64,000 nucleotides of DNA. It comes from Pseudoalteromonas sp. GCY (GTDB lineage Bacteria; Pseudomonadota; Gammaproteobacteria; Enterobacterales; Alteromonadaceae). Below are positions 9,781 through 19,376 of this stretch, one piece after another. Within the stretch, counting starts at the first letter, position 1. The number at the start of each line of letters is the position of its first letter. A program made the position numbers and the translations under genes. The notes beneath the pieces were generated by a model that worked only from the letters and a program-made list of their open reading frames with translations, was not told the DNA's origin and made no database searches. The stretch is taken from positions 1,751,501 to 1,815,500 of the forward strand of contig NZ_CP068023.1 in NCBI RefSeq assembly GCF_016695175.1, written 5' to 3'.

Positions 9781-10062
9781 ATGAATGTAGATAGCTTAGT
9801 TCAAAATATTACCCCTGAAGTATTCGAGCGTTTGCAATATGGTGCGTCAACCGGAAAGTGGCCTGATGGTACGCCGCTAAGTGATGCGCAAAAAGAGCAA
9901 ACTGTGCAGTTGGTCATGCTATATCAAGCAAAAGTAGCTAAGTCCAATGAGCAGTTCACCATCAACGAAAAAGGTGAAATGGTGCAAAAATCCAAACGCG
10001 AATTACAACAAGAATTCAAAGCCGACAATGAAATAGCTAGGTTCAGTGAAAATGATCTTTAA
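9781..10062 (+). CDS. yeaC: YeaC-like DUF1315 protein
   Basis: A 93-residue acidic, soluble protein of the DUF1315 family (E. coli YeaC), recognised by the N-terminal pattern of the form ITPEVFERLQYGASTGKWPDG and the LSDAQKEQTVQLVMLYQ stretch. The family has no known function. It follows the zinc-ribbon gene by 2 bases and its stop overlaps the start of the DUF349 gene, so the three are probably translated from one message. Confidence 0.85.
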   Translation: MNVDSLVQNITPEVFERLQYGASTGKWPDGTPLSDAQKEQTVQLVMLYQAKVAKSNEQFTINEKGEMVQKSKRELQQEFKADNEIARFSENDL

Positions 10063-12736
10063 ACACCTTTTTACACCGAAATGGAAACACCCTAAGGTTG
10101 ACGTTCGCTCGCAAGCAGTGGACAAGTTAGACTTAAGCAAAGACGCAACTTTACTACACACGCTAGCACTTGAGGACGAGTCTGCGCAGATCAGAAAAAA
10201 GGTACTTACTAAGGTAAATGACCTTGGTCTTTGGTGGAAAGTTTATAAGCAAGATAGCGAGCTAAAAGAGCTTGCTGAGCAGAAAATTTCGAGTGCGGTC
10301 ATTAATCAAGACACCGCACTGCAGAGCAACATTCGTGAAGAATACATTGAACGCTATGCGCCAGCTAAAACGCTTGAGAAAGTCGCGTTAATTGAAACCG
10401 ATTTAACAAACAAAGTTAAACTCCTCAAGCGCCTTGCGAACGCCACGTTAATCGAAAAATCATTCAAAGAAGGTGATGAAGCACTTCAGGTTGCCATGTT
10501 GGAACTGATTGCACAGCATTCACTTGAAAAGAGTGTCCTAAAGGCAGCCAAAGGTGAAGCGTTTACTTCTCTTAGTGGATCACTGGAGCAGCAGCGATTA
10601 GCAAAAGAAATGCCAGCTCAAGTTGCTGAGCAAACGCGAGTTGTGCTTGCTAAGTTAAACGCGCTAAGAGATAAGCAAAACTATGAAACGGTGAACGCGC
10701 AAGCACAGCAGTTATTTGCACAGTGGCAAAGCATTGAGCTTAAGTGGTTAGATGCTGAAACGGTAACTGCATTAGATGCAAAGTATCAACAAGTAGCAGA
10801 TAAATTAAACCGTCATCTCAATGAGTTACAAGTTAAACATCAAGCACAGCAAGCTGAGTTAATGCAAAAGCAAAATGAAGCCCTAGAGGTCGCTGAATTA
10901 ACTGCTGAACTTGAAGCCATTGAAAAATCGGTCGAAATTGCATGTAAAACACTAGACTTAGCCTCGCACGATGCACTGGTTAAACGTAGTGAAGTATTAA
11001 AAGGTAAGGTGTCTGCACCTCAATATGTCACTGTTGAAGCGCTTGGCGAGTTCACCCGAAAACTGCAAAATATTGAGCGTGATCTTGCTGATCTACCTGC
11101 GCTTATTGCCGCAAGTGAAACCTTCAATAACACCTTAGCAGAGTTGAAGACGGTTGAGGTACCAACTTCATTAGAAGCGCTTGATACCCAAGTGCAAGTA
11201 CAAAAAGACCGCTATGTTGCAGCGCGTAAAGCACTAGATTCACTGCCTAAGGTATTGCATAAATCAGCAAAAGCTGAGCTGTCAGATGCAAGCCAAGCGT
11301 TTATGACAGCTATCGAACCGCTGAAAAATGAGCAAGAAAAAGCACTCAAAATCGCGAAGAAGAAAGCACGCGATGTTCAAAGATTAATTGATCAGGGTCG
11401 ATTTAACGTGGCATTTGGTGTTTTTAATGGCTTTATTGAGCAGTTTGAGTTGCTTACGCCAAGCTACAAAAAGCAGCTCGAAAACCAGCATGAAAGCTTG
11501 TCTCAAGCATTAAAAGACCTTAAAGATTGGCAAAAGTATGCCGCCACACCTAAACGTGAAGAACTGCTTGCGGAGCTTGATATCAAACTGGCTGAGGAGT
11601 CGGTAGACCCAGTTAAGCGTGCTGAGGAAGTAAAATTACTTAGAACACGTTGGAACGAGCTTGGTCATGTTGAAACGGAACAGGAAAAGGCGCAAGCAGC
11701 TCAATTTGACGAAAAAATTGAGTTATTGTTTGCACCTTGTCGCGCTTACTTTGCGGAGCAAGAAGTACAGCGTGAGCAGGCAAAAATAGCGCGTGAAGTG
11801 GTGATTGAAGAAGTGAAAGCGCTGCTAAGTGCTTTGGATAACGAGGGTATTGATTGGCGAGAAGTGGAAGCACAATTTAATCGCCTAGCCAAAGCGTGGA
11901 AAAATGCTGGTAATGTGGATGCTAAAGTCTATCAAAAGCTGAATTCGATTTACCGTGAGCATCATCAAGCGGTTTACGAGAAACTTAAAGCCTTCCATCA
12001 AGCCAATGCCGTTGAAAAGGCAAAGCTAGTTGAAACTGCGCAGCAGCAGTTAGAGGCTGAAGATTTGGCAGCAGCTTGTGACTTACTGAAATCATTGCAA
12101 AAACAGTGGCAGCAAATTGGTTTTGCTGGTGCCAAGCAAGAGCATACTTTGTGGAAAGCATTTCGTGCCCATAATGATGCCGTGTTTGAAAAACGCAGTG
12201 CACAGTATGCAGAGCAAAAAGCACAGGAAAAGTCGCAGGAAGCCGAGCAGCGTCAGTTGCTAGCAGAGTTCGACAGCAAAGTCATCGAAGCGATTACTCA
12301 AAATGAACTGGCTGCCATTCGTGACGAACTCAATACGTTTATTGTAGTGCCAGGACTGAAGCAAGAAAAGAATCGTTTATTGTCACAAGTGAAGTCGAAA
12401 TTAGATGATCTATTTTCTTCACAGCGTCGTGAAAAGTTCAATGAACTGGTGGAAGCGGTAGACACTGATGGTGATATTCCAGGCTCTTGGCAAGGTAGTA
12501 ATAAAACCTCGCTAAACGCCGCTCAGTTGCTGTTAAGACTTGAGATTTTAACGAATCAGTCATCACCGGAAGGGTTGCAAAGCGAGAGAATGTCTGAGCA
12601 AGTCGCGATGCTGGATGCAAAACTGCAAGGTGAAGAAAGCAGCCTTGAGACTTACCTTATCAGTTATCTAGCTGAGGCTGACAAAGCCGATTTAGTGACT
12701 TCAAAAGGCAGGTTACTTGCTGTTTTGAATGCTTAG
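10052..12736 (+). CDS. DUF349 domain protein, long coiled-coil
   Basis: An 894-residue cytoplasmic protein built largely of charged helices. Several DUF349 repeats are visible by their spacing of W residues, for example LAKAWKNAGNVD and LLKSLQKQWQQIGFAG, with long Glu/Gln/Lys/Ala coiled-coil stretches between. DUF349 proteins occur across Gammaproteobacteria and lack an assigned role. The ATG at 10052 overlaps the end of yeaC; a GTG at 10046 is the alternative. Being in an operon with yeaC and the zinc-ribbon gene hints at a shared but unknown job. A strong terminator closes the operon. Confidence 0.85.
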   Translation: MIFKHLFTPKWKHPKVDVRSQAVDKLDLSKDATLLHTLALEDESAQIRKKVLTKVNDLGLWWKVYKQDSELKELAEQKISSAVINQDTALQSNIREEYIERYAPAKTLEKVALIETDLTNKVKLLKRLANATLIEKSFKEGDEALQVAMLELIAQHSLEKSVLKAAKGEAFTSLSGSLEQQRLAKEMPAQVAEQTRVVLAKLNALRDKQNYETVNAQAQQLFAQWQSIELKWLDAETVTALDAKYQQVADKLNRHLNELQVKHQAQQAELMQKQNEALEVAELTAELEAIEKSVEIACKTLDLASHDALVKRSEVLKGKVSAPQYVTVEALGEFTRKLQNIERDLADLPALIAASETFNNTLAELKTVEVPTSLEALDTQVQVQKDRYVAARKALDSLPKVLHKSAKAELSDASQAFMTAIEPLKNEQEKALKIAKKKARDVQRLIDQGRFNVAFGVFNGFIEQFELLTPSYKKQLENQHESLSQALKDLKDWQKYAATPKREELLAELDIKLAEESVDPVKRAEEVKLLRTRWNELGHVETEQEKAQAAQFDEKIELLFAPCRAYFAEQEVQREQAKIAREVVIEEVKALLSALDNEGIDWREVEAQFNRLAKAWKNAGNVDAKVYQKLNSIYREHHQAVYEKLKAFHQANAVEKAKLVETAQQQLEAEDLAAACDLLKSLQKQWQQIGFAGAKQEHTLWKAFRAHNDAVFEKRSAQYAEQKAQEKSQEAEQRQLLAEFDSKVIEAITQNELAAIRDELNTFIVVPGLKQEKNRLLSQVKSKLDDLFSSQRREKFNELVEAVDTDGDIPGSWQGSNKTSLNAAQLLLRLEILTNQSSPEGLQSERMSEQVAMLDAKLQGEESSLETYLISYLAEADKADLVTSKGRLLAVLNA

Positions 12737-12751
12737 ACTCACACTCAAGAA

Positions 12752-12782
12752 CCTACTCAGATCTCCTTGAGTAGGTTTTTTA
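12752..12782 (+). terminator. Intrinsic terminator of the zinc-ribbon/yeaC/DUF349 operon
   Basis: CCTACTCA and TGAGTAGG pair around a short loop and run into seven T residues. Confidence 0.9.
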
Positions 12783-12907
12783 TCGAACTAGAATTCTATT
12801 CGCGCTTAATACCACTCGAGCTTAATTTGAACGTTAAAGTCACGTGAAACTTGCTTAGCACCGCTCAAGGTAGTTGCGAAAATTGCCAATAACAAGAAGA
12901 AAAAATA

Positions 12908-13507
12908 ATGACCAACAAACTTTATCAATATCCACTCGCGCTTGCGTTTACCTTCAACTTGGTTGCATGCTCTGTCGGTAATCTTAATGCTACTCATGGT
13001 GAAAACCTAAGACATTTTGCTGGAAATATTGATGTGGCAAGTGGCCAAAGAGCGGGGAATTTATCCCTACAAAATGGCAATATTACGCTAGCTGAAGGGG
13101 CCAAAGTTAAATCCGCAGAAGTGACCAACGGTAATATTCTGCTTGATAAGCATAGCGAGGCGCAGTCGGTTCGTGTTGATAATGGCAATATTATGCTGAT
13201 GGAAAAAGCGCACGTATATGGGAGTATTCAAGTTACCAATGGTAATATTGAGGTTGGTGAGTCGGTTTTTATTGAAGGAAACGTAATCAATGCGAGCGGA
13301 GATATTACGATTGCCAGCGGCGGTACCGTTCAAGGTGATGTGATTTTTCGTCAGGCAGGATATATTGCTTCTAAGCTTGAGGATGACTTACCAACGCTTA
13401 CAATTAGTGATGGTGCAACGCTTGTGGGCACTATCCAGCTTTATCGTCCTATTAATATTGAGCCTAAGCATCTAGAAAGTAAGATTACCTATCACTATAA
13501 ACATTAA
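12908..13507 (+). CDS. Lipoprotein with bactofilin-like beta-helix repeats
   Basis: A 199-residue predicted lipoprotein: signal peptide ending in the lipobox LVAC with the lipidated cysteine at residue 21. The mature part is a right-handed beta-helix type repeat in which NGNI recurs about every 21 residues (QNGNITL, TNGNILL, DNGNIML, TNGNIEV), followed by a SGGTVQGDVIF turn. The pattern resembles bactofilins and other polymer-forming adhesin-like proteins, but bactofilins are cytoplasmic and this one is exported. Probably a surface or periplasmic scaffold; no function is known. It stands alone and converges on the azoreductase gene. Confidence 0.75.
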   Translation: MTNKLYQYPLALAFTFNLVACSVGNLNATHGENLRHFAGNIDVASGQRAGNLSLQNGNITLAEGAKVKSAEVTNGNILLDKHSEAQSVRVDNGNIMLMEKAHVYGSIQVTNGNIEVGESVFIEGNVINASGDITIASGGTVQGDVIFRQAGYIASKLEDDLPTLTISDGATLVGTIQLYRPINIEPKHLESKITYHYKH

Positions 13508-13550
13508 GCTGCGTGAGAGTATGGTGAGCGCAATACGCTCACTTGTGCTC

Positions 13551-14213
13551 TTACTTAGCGCTAAGTATTTGCGCTAGTTTGTGTACTTCATCGATAGCAC
13601 TTTGTTTGGAGTTTTTATGCCTGTCGTCTCCAAACTCTTGATACTCAGATGCGATTTCATAAAAGTCTTCAGCACCTAAATATGGAGCCAGCTGCTCGAT
13701 ATGGCTACTTAGGTGATTCAAATGATATTGTGACTCACCTTTTTTAAATGCAAACTCCCCCCAAGAGGCCAGTAATACCAGTGTTTTACCTGATAAAATT
13801 GGCTCCAGTGGTTTATCACCTCGCGCTAAATCAAAGCTGAAGGTTTTATTTACTCGGATCACCATATCAAACCAAGCCTTTAGCACGGCAGGCATTCCGT
13901 AGTTATACATAGGACTTGCGATCACAATAATATCGGCATTGGTCACTTCTTTGATAATTTCGTCAGACTCAGCGAGTACTAAGCGTTGCTCTTCGCTCAA
14001 CACTCCTTTTGCAAATGCAGCCGCGATAAATGTTTCATCGATGAATGCTGGTTGTTTCACGGAGAGGTCGCGATGGGTGATTTCTACTTTATGTGTTTGG
14101 CAGCTAAATTCTGTCAAAAACTGCTCACCTAACATCCGACTAATTGACTGATGTTGCGAACTCGTCTCGCTATACTTTCTTGCGCTACTACTTATATATA
14201 GAATGTTTTTCAT
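13551..14213 (-). CDS. azoR: FMN-dependent NADH azoreductase
   Basis: A 220-residue flavodoxin-fold enzyme of the AzoR family, which uses NADH to reduce azo compounds and, more likely in nature, quinones. The FMN phosphate loop is seen at the N terminus (ISSSARKYSETSSQ), with SPMYNYGMPAVLKAWFDMVIR forming the flavin and dimer contact region; family proteins are about 200 residues. It is transcribed away from the LysR gene 107 bases off, which is the classic arrangement of a regulator and its target. Confidence 0.88.
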   Translation of the reverse strand: MKNILYISSSARKYSETSSQHQSISRMLGEQFLTEFSCQTHKVEITHRDLSVKQPAFIDETFIAAAFAKGVLSEEQRLVLAESDEIIKEVTNADIIVIASPMYNYGMPAVLKAWFDMVIRVNKTFSFDLARGDKPLEPILSGKTLVLLASWGEFAFKKGESQYHLNHLSSHIEQLAPYLGAEDFYEIASEYQEFGDDRHKNSKQSAIDEVHKLAQILSAK

Positions 14214-14320
14214 GATTTTTATCCAGTTGTTTACTGTGTTTTATTTTGTGCTTACGTAAGCAATGTGACAACTGAGAAGAATCCACAAATAGATGAGATA
14301 AACTAATTTATAGGTTTGCT

Positions 14321-15208
14321 ATGTTCACACATTTACCGTCTTTGAATAACATAAAAACCTTTGCGGTTGCTGCGCACTACTTGAGCTTTAAAGATGCGGC
14401 GCGGGTACTTAATGTTACGCCTACGGCAGTGTCACATCAGATAAAGTCACTTGAATCACAGTTAAGAGTTCAGCTTTTTGAGCGAAAAACGCGAGCAGTG
14501 CAATTAACATTACAAGGACAGGCACTGGCAAAGGTGTGTATTGATTCACTCAATATACTTGATAATGCGTTTATTGAGTTTACTGAGCAAAAGAACGACT
14601 TGCTTATTTCATGTTGTAATTCATTTGCTGCACTTTGGTTTGCTCCGAATATGGCTGCCATTAATCATGCTTTCCCAAACCAAACCGTCACAATATGCGC
14701 GAGCGATCAACTCATTGATTTAAATAAAGAGAAGCATATTGATATCGCCCTGCGTTATGGCAAAGCGGATCCGAATTCCAATGAAACTCATCTTATTACC
14801 GAAAAAATAGGGCTTTATGCTAGTCCAAGTTATCGGGTGCCAGACCAAGGTAAACCTGTACTATTTCTCACCCATTGGCAAGACGAAACGGGGCTTGAAA
14901 ATATTCCTTGGCGAGCGCACATTGACGAAAGTCATTATGACTTGCGTTATTTTGAGCAAGAACACTTTGTCTTGCAGGCGGCTGTGGCCGGGCAAGGGCT
15001 GGCACTATTGAGCGATGTATTAGCTGAGTCAGCAGTTATACAGGGGTGGTTAAGTAAAAGCACGACAATGGAGGAATTTTCAGGCTATGGCTATTGGCTC
15101 AGGCAAACGACTTATCGCAAGAGTTCGGCGATTGTCCACCAGTTTACCATTTGGCTGGCAAGCGCGTTACAAAATATCAAGGCCAACAAAGATAAGGATA
15201 TAAGATAA
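14321..15208 (+). CDS. LysR-type regulator (GcvA-like) beside azoR
   Basis: A 295-residue LysR-type transcription factor. The winged helix-turn-helix occupies residues 10-65 (FAVAAHYLSFKDAARVLNVTPTA..., SHQIKSLESQLRVQLFERK), and the remaining part is a periplasmic-binding-protein-like effector domain. The N-terminal pattern LPSLNNIKTFAVAAHYLSF puts it in the GcvA-like branch. It is divergent from azoR, so it most likely controls that gene in response to a quinone or other electrophile; the effector is inferred, not seen. Confidence 0.88.
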   Translation: MFTHLPSLNNIKTFAVAAHYLSFKDAARVLNVTPTAVSHQIKSLESQLRVQLFERKTRAVQLTLQGQALAKVCIDSLNILDNAFIEFTEQKNDLLISCCNSFAALWFAPNMAAINHAFPNQTVTICASDQLIDLNKEKHIDIALRYGKADPNSNETHLITEKIGLYASPSYRVPDQGKPVLFLTHWQDETGLENIPWRAHIDESHYDLRYFEQEHFVLQAAVAGQGLALLSDVLAESAVIQGWLSKSTTMEEFSGYGYWLRQTTYRKSSAIVHQFTIWLASALQNIKANKDKDIR

Positions 15209-15220
15209 AGTAAAGATAAA

Positions 15221-15230
15221 GGACAGGCAC
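15221..15230 (+). repeat. GGACAGGCAC intergenic repeat, copy 1
   Basis: The sequence AAAGGACAGGCACTTTTAT lies just after the LysR stop codon. The same core occurs in other intergenic spots in this window (32356 and 32384 in reverse, 50674, 51374, 58279, 61657 in reverse), one of them in front of a REP-associated transposase relic. Confidence 0.55.
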
Positions 15231-15330
15231 TTTTATCAATGAGCAAATAAGCCGTTTTTTAATATTGATCTATACTTTTGTGGAACTTAAGTCCTTATTC
15301 GAAAAGTGTTTATTGCTAGGTGGTGATGTG

Positions 15331-16134
15331 ATGATAAAAATCCTGCTGATGAGTCTCATTTTTTTTCCCGCTTTATGTTTGAGTGGTGATTATACCTTCG
15401 CCTTTGTGCCGCAGCAGTCTGCAAATAAGTTAGCCAAAAATTGGCAGCCTATTCTCGATTATCTCAGTGATAAAACCGGAGATAACTACACGTTTAAAAC
15501 CGCTAAAGATATACCAACCTTTGAAGCCCGCGTGCTGCAGCAAGAGTATGATGTGGCATACATGAATCCCTATCACTTTGTTGTATTTAATGAGCGGGCA
15601 GGTTATCAAGCTATCGCCAAGCAAAGAGATAAAATGATAAAAGGGATCATCGTGGTTAAAAAGGGAGCGGGTATTACTGACTTATCGCAGTTGCGAGGAG
15701 AGACGCTCGCTTTTCCGGCTCCTGCTGCATTTGCTGCGAGCATTTTGCCCCGAGGGGAATTGGCGAAACAAGGTATTGAATTTACGCCAAGATATGTATC
15801 TTCCCATGATTCCGTTTATCTCAACGTGTCGAGAGGATTTGTCAAAGCAGGGGGCGGTGTCATGCGTACTTTCAACAACGCCGATCCTAAAATTAAATCA
15901 CAACTCGACATTCTCTGGACGACAAAAGGTTATACACCACATGCATTCGCCGTAAAAAGAGCAATGCCAGAAGATGCAAGGCAAAGATTAGTCGCGGCGT
16001 TGACCTCTCTTGAACTGAGTGAAGAGGGAATTAGGCTACTCGAAGCGGTGAATTTTAAAGGAATTATGGCAGCGTCGAACGAGGACTGGCAAGACGTAAA
16101 AGCATTAGAATTAGAAACCTTGGTTGGCAAATAG
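15331..16134 (+). CDS. PhnD-like periplasmic binding protein
   Basis: A 267-residue exported protein of the phosphate/phosphite/phosphonate (PhnD/SsuA-type) binding family. The signal peptide covers roughly residues 1-20 (MIKILLMSLIFFPALCLSG); the domain then shows the family path, FVPQQSANKLAKNWQPILDY, YDVAYMNPYHFVVF and LAFPAPAAFAAS. I use the ATG at 15331 with AGGTGG before it; longer starts upstream lack a good site and precede a poor signal peptide. There is no ABC permease or ATPase next to it. The next gene, 31 bases on, is a histidine kinase, so it probably acts as the ligand sensor for that kinase and not in transport. Confidence 0.8.
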   Translation: MIKILLMSLIFFPALCLSGDYTFAFVPQQSANKLAKNWQPILDYLSDKTGDNYTFKTAKDIPTFEARVLQQEYDVAYMNPYHFVVFNERAGYQAIAKQRDKMIKGIIVVKKGAGITDLSQLRGETLAFPAPAAFAASILPRGELAKQGIEFTPRYVSSHDSVYLNVSRGFVKAGGGVMRTFNNADPKIKSQLDILWTTKGYTPHAFAVKRAMPEDARQRLVAALTSLELSEEGIRLLEAVNFKGIMAASNEDWQDVKALELETLVGK

Positions 16135-16165
16135 TACTCGGATGATTAAGAAGCGCCACGACTGA

Positions 16166-17779
16166 ATGAAAAGGCTATCGTTAAGACTCAAAACCATGAT
16201 TGGCACCGCTATTATTGAAGCGGTGCTGTTGAGTGCACTTATATTTGTGGTGATTGATTTTATGATGGAGTCTGCAAATGACGCCATGAATAAACGCGCA
16301 ACCACGACCGCAAGCTTGTTTGCGAGCGCAACCAAGGATGCTGTGCTGTCGTACGATTTAGCCTCGCTAGATGCTTTTACCAATGAGTTATTAAGTAACC
16401 CAGATATCCTTTACGTTAAAGTGATCGATGGTGAAAACCAAACTCTTTCCTTTGCGGGAAACGAGCGCTTTAAAGCGCGCATATTTGAAGATGATACGTT
16501 AGTTGCGAAAGTCACCGACGGTATTTTTGATATTCATGCTGATATTGTTGAGGGAGGGACACTGTTTGGCACCATTCAGATAGGCATTGATATTGGTACG
16601 ATAAATCGAACGATGTCTGAAGTAAAACGCTGGACGGTTTCTATCGCGCTGTTTGAAATGGCGTTAGTTGCTATTTTCTCCTATTTTCTGGGTATATACC
16701 TCACAACCAATCTGTATATATTGAAAAGCCAAGCTAAATTTATCGCTCGTAATGTCAAAAAAGGCGTATTTGATTTCAAATGGAAACCAATACAAAGTAA
16801 AGATGAGTTACAAGAACTGTCTTTAGCGTTTGATGAGCTATCACAAACTTTAGCCGAAGAGCATGAGCGTCGAGAGCGATATAAGCATGATTTGATTGAG
16901 CTAAATAAACACTTAGAAGAATTGGTGGCACAGAGAACTGAAAAGCTGAATCAGAAAAATCAGCAGCTTGAGGCCACCAACAGAGAGCTTGAAGCCGCGC
17001 AGCAACAACTTGTTCACTCAGAAAAAATGGCCTCTGTGGGTCAATTGGCCGCTGGAGTTGCCCATGAAATAAATAACCCGCTCGGTTTTGTGATGAGTAA
17101 CCTCGATGTGATGCGTCACTATCATGGCGATTATGCCGAACTTGCAAAGCGTGCGGTTCAGCTCGGACTTGAACCCGGTGAACGTAATGCGTTCAATCAA
17201 TTTGTTCAAGACAAAGACTTTGCTTTTATTAATAGCGATTGTACTGAACTGATTGATGAGTCGATGACCGGGCTACAAAGAGTTTCTGCGATTGTGAACG
17301 ATCTCAAACAGTTTTCTAGAGCAGATACTATTCAATTGCAACCTTGCGATATTAATACCTGCATAAAGACAACGTTAAATCTGGTGAAGAGTAAGCTCAA
17401 GTATCATGCTAACGTGATCACACAGTTAAGTGAAGTCCCTCAAGTGCTGGGGAACCAAGGCAAGCTAATTCAAGTAATGACAAACTTGCTCATCAATGCA
17501 GCGCAAGCATTAGAGAGTGAGGGAGAAATTAAGGTAAAAACGGATTTGGAAAATGGCAGTGTTGCGATCAGTGTGCAAGACAGTGGCGTTGGGATCCCCA
17601 AGGAGATCATTGATAAGATATTTGACCCCTTTTTTACTACTAAGCCTGTCGGTAAAGGCACTGGGCTCGGGCTCTCCATTAGCTACGATATAATCAAAGA
17701 GCATGGTGGAGAGTTATTGGTTGAGAGTGAAGAGGGTGTTGGGACATGTTTTACTATTTTATTGCCGCCATGTCAGTAA
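16166..17779 (+). CDS. Sensor histidine kinase paired with a binding protein
   Basis: A 537-residue inner-membrane kinase. One membrane helix at about residues 10-32, a periplasmic domain of about 130 residues, a second helix near 155-178, a HAMP-like stretch, a coiled coil (about 240-290), the phosphoacceptor motif [10 protein letters not shown] near residue 300, then the ATP-binding region with [24 protein letters not shown] and GTGLGLS. No response regulator lies beside it, so its partner is elsewhere. The upstream PhnD-like protein probably provides ligand sensing. The HEINNPL type of H box is that of the NtrB/DctB-like kinases. Confidence 0.9.
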   Translation: MKRLSLRLKTMIGTAIIEAVLLSALIFVVIDFMMESANDAMNKRATTTASLFASATKDAVLSYDLASLDAFTNELLSNPDILYVKVIDGENQTLSFAGNERFKARIFEDDTLVAKVTDGIFDIHADIVEGGTLFGTIQIGIDIGTINRTMSEVKRWTVSIALFEMALVAIFSYFLGIYLTTNLYILKSQAKFIARNVKKGVFDFKWKPIQSKDELQELSLAFDELSQTLAEEHERRERYKHDLIELNKHLEELVAQRTEKLNQKNQQLEATNRELEAAQQQLVHSEKMASVGQLAAGVAHEINNPLGFVMSNLDVMRHYHGDYAELAKRAVQLGLEPGERNAFNQFVQDKDFAFINSDCTELIDESMTGLQRVSAIVNDLKQFSRADTIQLQPCDINTCIKTTLNLVKSKLKYHANVITQLSEVPQVLGNQGKLIQVMTNLLINAAQALESEGEIKVKTDLENGSVAISVQDSGVGIPKEIIDKIFDPFFTTKPVGKGTGLGLSISYDIIKEHGGELLVESEEGVGTCFTILLPPCQ

Positions 17780-17878
17780 GAAGTTGGGTGATTTGATTTG
17801 GAGGGTAAGCAGCGTGTTACTATGGGTTGGTTTGTCAAGACCTGTTACACCTTGAAGCGCTAGCTGCTTTTGCCAAAT

Positions 17879-18247
17879 TTATTCATTTACGACAAACGCG
17901 CGAATACGATGTTTATCTGGGTCTAATACGATAAAACTAGCGCCATATACCTCGGCTTGCGGGACCTGAGCAAACTCAATATCTAGTAACTTCCATGTAT
18001 CGTATAAAGCAAAAAACGCCTTTTGGCTTGGTTGCATAATAGAGATTTCAGTACCGCCCCCGGTAATGCGACTTGGTGGTGTAAGGGCTGTGTTTTGTTT
18101 AAGTGCAATGGAGATGTTGTTTGCACACTTCATAGAAACAAAAGTTGGAGAAAGCTTTACAGTCTCACATTGGAATAGCTGTCTATAAAACGCTTCGCTA
18201 AGCTCGATATCGCTTACATATAACACCAAAGAATCAACGGTGACCAT
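17879..18247 (-). CDS. VOC (glyoxalase/bleomycin resistance) family protein
   Basis: A 122-residue protein with the paired beta-alpha-beta-beta-beta fold of the vicinal oxygen chelate superfamily: LVLYVSDIELSEAFYRQLF at the start and VYGASFIVLDPDKHRIRAFV at the end. Such proteins include metal-dependent dioxygenases, glyoxalases and drug-binding proteins; metal ligands cannot be assigned safely here. I take the second of two adjacent ATG codons, which is better spaced from GGAA. It is isolated and its substrate unknown. Confidence 0.75.
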   Translation of the reverse strand: MVTVDSLVLYVSDIELSEAFYRQLFQCETVKLSPTFVSMKCANNISIALKQNTALTPPSRITGGGTEISIMQPSQKAFFALYDTWKLLDIEFAQVPQAEVYGASFIVLDPDKHRIRAFVVNE

Positions 18248-18478
18248 CATGGAATTCCATCATTTTTTAAAAGTTGCAGCTACGATACTCTCTCGGTGTG
18301 TCAGTTACTGTCAGTAGCATTACGCTGAGTTAATACCTTGAGTTGAGCATTTAATCGAGACAGATAGTCCCATATCACTTTAACTTCATGTTATTAACGC
18401 TTAAAGTAATCTCGCACACTGTCTAACGGTGTATAGAGCAATGTGAAACTGGTGTTTTTAACAAAAAGGAAAGGTTGT

Positions 18479-18784
18479 ATGGTTACTTGCTACTTAAAAT
18501 ATGTTGTTGATCCGGCAAAAATTGCTGACTTTGAGGAATATGCCAAAATGTGGATCCCACTCGTCAATCGCTTTGGTGGGCAGCATAATGGCTACTTTTT
18601 ACCATCGGAAGGTGCAAGTAATATTGCCTTGGCATTATTCACCTTTCCCAGTTTGGCGGCCTATGAAACGTATCGCAACGAGTCGTTTCAAGATGCACAG
18701 TGTCAGGCTGCAATTAAATTTGCAGAAGATACCGGTTGCATAATTAGCTATGAACGCTGCTTCTTTAGACCTGTATTTGAATAA
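18479..18784 (+). CDS. NIPSNAP family protein
   Basis: A 101-residue protein of the NIPSNAP type, a ferredoxin-like alpha/beta-barrel fold. The family look is given by MVTCYLKYVVDPAKIADFEEY, the LVNRFGGQHNGYFLPSEG loop and the FPSLAAYETYRN stretch. Role unknown in bacteria. The ATG at 18479 follows AAAAAGGAAAGG; the longer frame upstream begins with a sequence unlike the family. The next gene, an acetyltransferase, starts 27 bases after its stop and may be co-transcribed. Confidence 0.8.
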   Translation: MVTCYLKYVVDPAKIADFEEYAKMWIPLVNRFGGQHNGYFLPSEGASNIALALFTFPSLAAYETYRNESFQDAQCQAAIKFAEDTGCIISYERCFFRPVFE

Positions 18785-18811
18785 AGGTGATTAAATGGAG
18801 CTGAACATCCC

Positions 18812-19327
18812 GTGCAACTAGATATTTCTGCCAATCTCAAACTACAAAACCTTGCTTTGACGCATGCAAAGCCATTATTTGATTGTGTACAAAGTAGTCG
18901 CGCAAGTTTACAAAATGTGCTGCCGTGGGTTGCGACATTACATACCGAGGCTGATGCAGAGCGTTACATCGACACACGTATAAACAACCAAGTCGGCGGA
19001 CTTTGGTCTGCTATTGAATTTAATTGCGAGTTTTGTGGTGTGTTTGGGATCAAATATATGGATGCTCAAACGCAAACTGCCGAAATTGGCTATTGGCTTG
19101 GCGAAAAGGCAAGAGGTCAGGGCTTAATCGGTCTAGTGCTTGAACAGGTTATTGCCAAGCTTCGAGAGGTAAGTGATATTAAAACTGTGGAGTTTCAATG
19201 TTTACAGTCAAATATTGCGAGCCAGCGGATCATTGAAAAAATAGGCGGCCAGTTTGTTGAGTCCTGTGTCAATGATCTGGGCGTAGCAAGTGACGAGTCG
19301 CTATATATCTATCGACTCGCACTTTAA
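18812..19327 (+). CDS. GNAT acetyltransferase, RimL-like
   Basis: A 171-residue N-acetyltransferase of the RimJ/RimL branch, with acetyl-CoA binding in the GYWLGEKARGQGLIG segment (residues about 91-105) and the QCLQSNIASQRIIEKIGG tail strand typical of ribosomal-protein serine acetyltransferases. It begins at GTG 18812; there is no ATG at an equivalent place. The target (protein N terminus or small molecule) is not visible in the sequence. Confidence 0.82.
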   Translation: MQLDISANLKLQNLALTHAKPLFDCVQSSRASLQNVLPWVATLHTEADAERYIDTRINNQVGGLWSAIEFNCEFCGVFGIKYMDAQTQTAEIGYWLGEKARGQGLIGLVLEQVIAKLREVSDIKTVEFQCLQSNIASQRIIEKIGGQFVESCVNDLGVASDESLYIYRLAL

Positions 19328-19347
19328 TTTCGTCTATTTAAGGGAAT

Positions 19348-19370
19348 GAGCGCATAGTTGCTATGCGCTC
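19348..19370 (+). terminator. Hairpin between convergent genes
   Basis: GAGCGCATAG and CTATGCGCTC form a perfect 10-base stem around TTG. It lies between the acetyltransferase and the EamA gene, which point at each other. There is no T tract on either side, so it may be an imperfect or factor-assisted terminator. Confidence 0.45.
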
Positions 19371-19376
19371 CTCTGA

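Noticed and set aside
15331..17779. Phosphonate uptake operon
   Set aside because: No ABC ATPase, permease or C-P lyase gene is present; the neighbour is a kinase.
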